From: an uncultured Sunxiuqinia sp.
GTDB lineage: Bacteria > Bacteroidota > Bacteroidia > Bacteroidales > Prolixibacteraceae
DNA: 64,000 bases
Assembly (NCBI RefSeq): GCF_947495665.1
Contig: NZ_CANLZV010000001.1
Coordinates: 496,001-560,000 of the forward strand
Reading direction: 5' to 3'
Part shown: piece after piece, positions 62,509 through 64,000 of the stretch
Layout: every line of letters starts with the position of its first letter
Numbering within the stretch: position 1 is the first letter of the stretch
Program-made: the position numbers and the translations under genes
The notes under the pieces: model-generated
What the model was told of the DNA's origin: nothing
Database searches by the model: none
What the model saw: the letters and a program-made list of their open reading frames with translations, nothing else

Positions 62509-63510
62509 GTTTGTTTGGTTGGGGCTAGCCAATAGGATATTCCGGATCGCCTGAAAAACTGAAGATGCAAATTGGGCAAGTTTGATGGATTATAAATCTA
62601 ATCCGGCTTGGATTTTGCAGTGCTTCTAAAGTCAGTTGCAACTTTGCTTATTTTCTCCGTAAAAATCGGTCGCGTTTTTTTCAACCTCGATTACAGGAGA
62701 AACAATTCGCCTGCACAATTTTTTTTGTGAAAAAAATATTCAAGCTGTTCGCCCTCATTGTCAGCTATGTATGACGTGTTTGCATTTTCTTCGTAAGCAG
62801 ATAATGTCCAAAAAATTATAAAAACTTAATTGTATTTCGTTATTTCGCGAACTATTTGGGAAATTGTTATTCATAACGAAAGACAAAATGTCTGTGGGAA
62901 GGTAAGTTCAATACAAATTCAGTCCATCTTTAGAAAGATGGTGTCTGTCTTCCCATTCTGAAGTAGCAAGTGGTTGAGAGTAAGGTTTGTGGTTTCCAGT
63001 GAAAGCTCGTTAATGAGTTCCGCCGCGCTTTAATACTTAACCGGCTCTGCTCCGAAACAATATTGTGAGAAATGAGAAATATGCAGGTTGAAAGTAGGGT
63101 TTCATTTTTAATTACATGTATATCCGCTCAAATTAATCCATTCTTGCCAGGACACTAATCTGATTATTCCTGTATTAAAACTTGTTCGTAGAATGTTTCC
63201 GCCAATTAAAAATTTTAAGTGTTTATTTTAACAATAGATTGTATGAATCAAACTGTCGCATGGGCCGTTCTTCAACCCAGCATAGTAAATGATATTACCG
63301 GAAGCAGTGTCGAAAGTAGTGAATTAGAGGTTCCCCCCTAGGAAAAACCACTCCAATTAATTCTTATTTCAAATTCTTAGTGCCAGACAAGGAAGAAAAC
63401 TTATCAGGCAGCTACTTCCATTTTGGAGTACTCCACCTGGAGAAGGTTTCAGGTCAGGAAAATACATTTTAAATCAATAATGGAAGCTCTTAATTTCTTA
63501 AGCAATAGTA
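62509..63510. other. One-kilobase intergenic region before the BCCT gene
   Basis: About 1000 bases without a supported gene. It holds a nested hairpin at 62894-62956, a perfect palindrome GGAGTACTCC at 63425-63434 overlapping CTCCACCTGGAG, and a 32-codon frame at 63243-63341 that I do not recognise. No tRNA, tmRNA, RNase P, SRP or named riboswitch signature was found by eye. Confidence 0.5.
62894..62956 (+). ncRNA. Nested hairpin, possible structured RNA
   Basis: GTGGGAAG (62894-62901) can pair with CTTCCCAT (62949-62956), enclosing a second hairpin CCATCTT-TAGA-AAGATGG at 62924-62941. The arrangement could belong to a small RNA or a leader of the BCCT transporter 550 bases downstream. No promoter or terminator frames it clearly. 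Confidence 0.25.
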
Positions 63511-64000
63511 ATGAATAATTTCAAAAACAAGTATTTTGATATCTCAAAGCCGGTTTTCATTCCGGCAGCATTAATCACCTTTTTATTTGTCAGTTTTACC
63601 ATCATTTTTAACGAACAATCGGAAGCTGCATTTTCCGGTTTTCAGGCTTATATGTCGCGTAATTTTGGTTGGTTTATTTCTCTAAGCATTAACTACTTTC
63701 TAATATTTGTACTCTACCTGGCATTTAGCAAATTTGGCAAAATCAGAATTGGAGGGAAGGATGCAAAGCCCAGCTTCAGCAAGTTTTCCTGGGTAGCGAT
63801 GTTGTTTTCAGCGGGAATGGGAATTGGCTTAGTCTATTTTAGTGTTGCAGAACCGATGCTGCATTTTAGCCACCCCATTGTTGATGGGGCTTCAGATATT
63901 TATAAATCTCGCTTAGCCATTCGCAACACCTATTTTCACTATGGTTTTCATGTTTGGGGAATTTACATGTTACTCGGAATTGCACTGGCCTATTTTACCT
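63511..64000 (+). CDS. BCCT-family betaine/choline-type transporter, 5' part
   Basis: The first 163 codons of a BCCT-family secondary transporter, cut by the window end. The start MNNFKNKYFDISKPVFIPA is followed by a first membrane span with FTIIFNE, a second span, and the family hallmark SAGMGIGLVYFSVAEPMLHF in the third region. Members take up glycine betaine, choline or carnitine with sodium and respond to osmotic stress. This fits the osmolyte synthesis operon elsewhere in the window. The frame is open to the last base; no defect is seen in the visible part. Confidence 0.88.
   Translation, partial: MNNFKNKYFDISKPVFIPAALITFLFVSFTIIFNEQSEAAFSGFQAYMSRNFGWFISLSINYFLIFVLYLAFSKFGKIRIGGKDAKPSFSKFSWVAMLFSAGMGIGLVYFSVAEPMLHFSHPIVDGASDIYKSRLAIRNTYFHYGFHVWGIYMLLGIALAYFT

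Noticed and set aside
63243-63341. 32-codon frame beginning MNQTVAWAVLQ
   Set aside because: Complete with ATG and stop, but short, without signal or membrane features or a neighbour in phase; not enough to call a gene.
1-64000. CRISPR arrays, insertion sequences, prophage or integration sites
   Set aside because: No regular repeat-spacer array, transposase, integrase or flanking repeats were seen; gene content is typical chromosomal.

Overview
The window comes from a chromosome of the phylum Bacteroidota, most likely a marine or saline member of the Marinilabiliales (Prolixibacteraceae-like). The phylum call rests on a SusC/SusD pair behind an ECF sigma/FecR pair, the block nadK - DUF6089 - uppS - bamA - two OmpH genes - murI, a Bacteroidota-style KamA/AblB pair, and promoters of the form TTTG-N19/20-TAnnTTTG. 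The family-level guess is inference. No rRNA, tRNA, insertion sequence, phage or CRISPR array was seen.

Layout. 0-3.5 kb: trmH overlapping a cytosolic M49 dipeptidyl peptidase III, then a convergent ATP-cone/Mrr-like nuclease. 3.6-8.8 kb: a very large 5TM/six-PAS sensor kinase, a cysteine-cluster protein and an EamA permease. 8.9-13.6 kb: a tight operon kamA-ablB-two small ORFs-SSS symporter (N-acetyl-beta-lysine osmolyte synthesis), with a MarR regulator upstream. 13.7-21.2 kb: topB, cvfB, a Gfo/Idh oxidoreductase overlapping malQ, an alpha/beta hydrolase and pdxJ. 21.2-29.3 kb: CBS protein, nadK and the envelope-biogenesis block ending in murI. 29.3-33.9 kb: AI-2E and AbgT transporters, a nucleotidyltransferase and a gamma carbonic anhydrase. 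34.1-40.4 kb: korA-korB (2-oxoacid:ferredoxin oxidoreductase), then a 999-residue receiver/PPDK-type ATP-grasp fusion of unknown role. 40.4-47.5 kb: fabD, an M23 peptidase, a small coiled-coil gene with zapA, rny, and a two-component pair whose PAS domain lies in the response regulator.

47.9-62.4 kb is a uronate-utilisation locus. A LacI regulator is divergent from GH88 - kduI - DUF2264 - kduD - DUF4861, followed by ECF sigma - FecR - SusC (with STN domain) - SusD - DUF1573. A perfect 16-bp palindrome overlaps the -33 region of the GH88 promoter, which suggests direct LacI repression. The SusCD uptake part should be controlled separately by the sigma/anti-sigma cascade. The logic is uptake of an oligosaccharide with an unsaturated uronate end, removal of that uronate by GH88, and KduI/KduD conversion towards 2-keto-3-deoxygluconate. 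No polysaccharide lyase is in the window.

The last 1.5 kb is a 1-kb intergenic region with a nested hairpin and the 5' end of a BCCT betaine-type transporter, a second osmolyte function besides the abl operon. The best candidates for something undescribed are the receiver/PPDK fusion, the small cysteine-rich and helical ORFs of the abl operon, and the ATP-cone nuclease.
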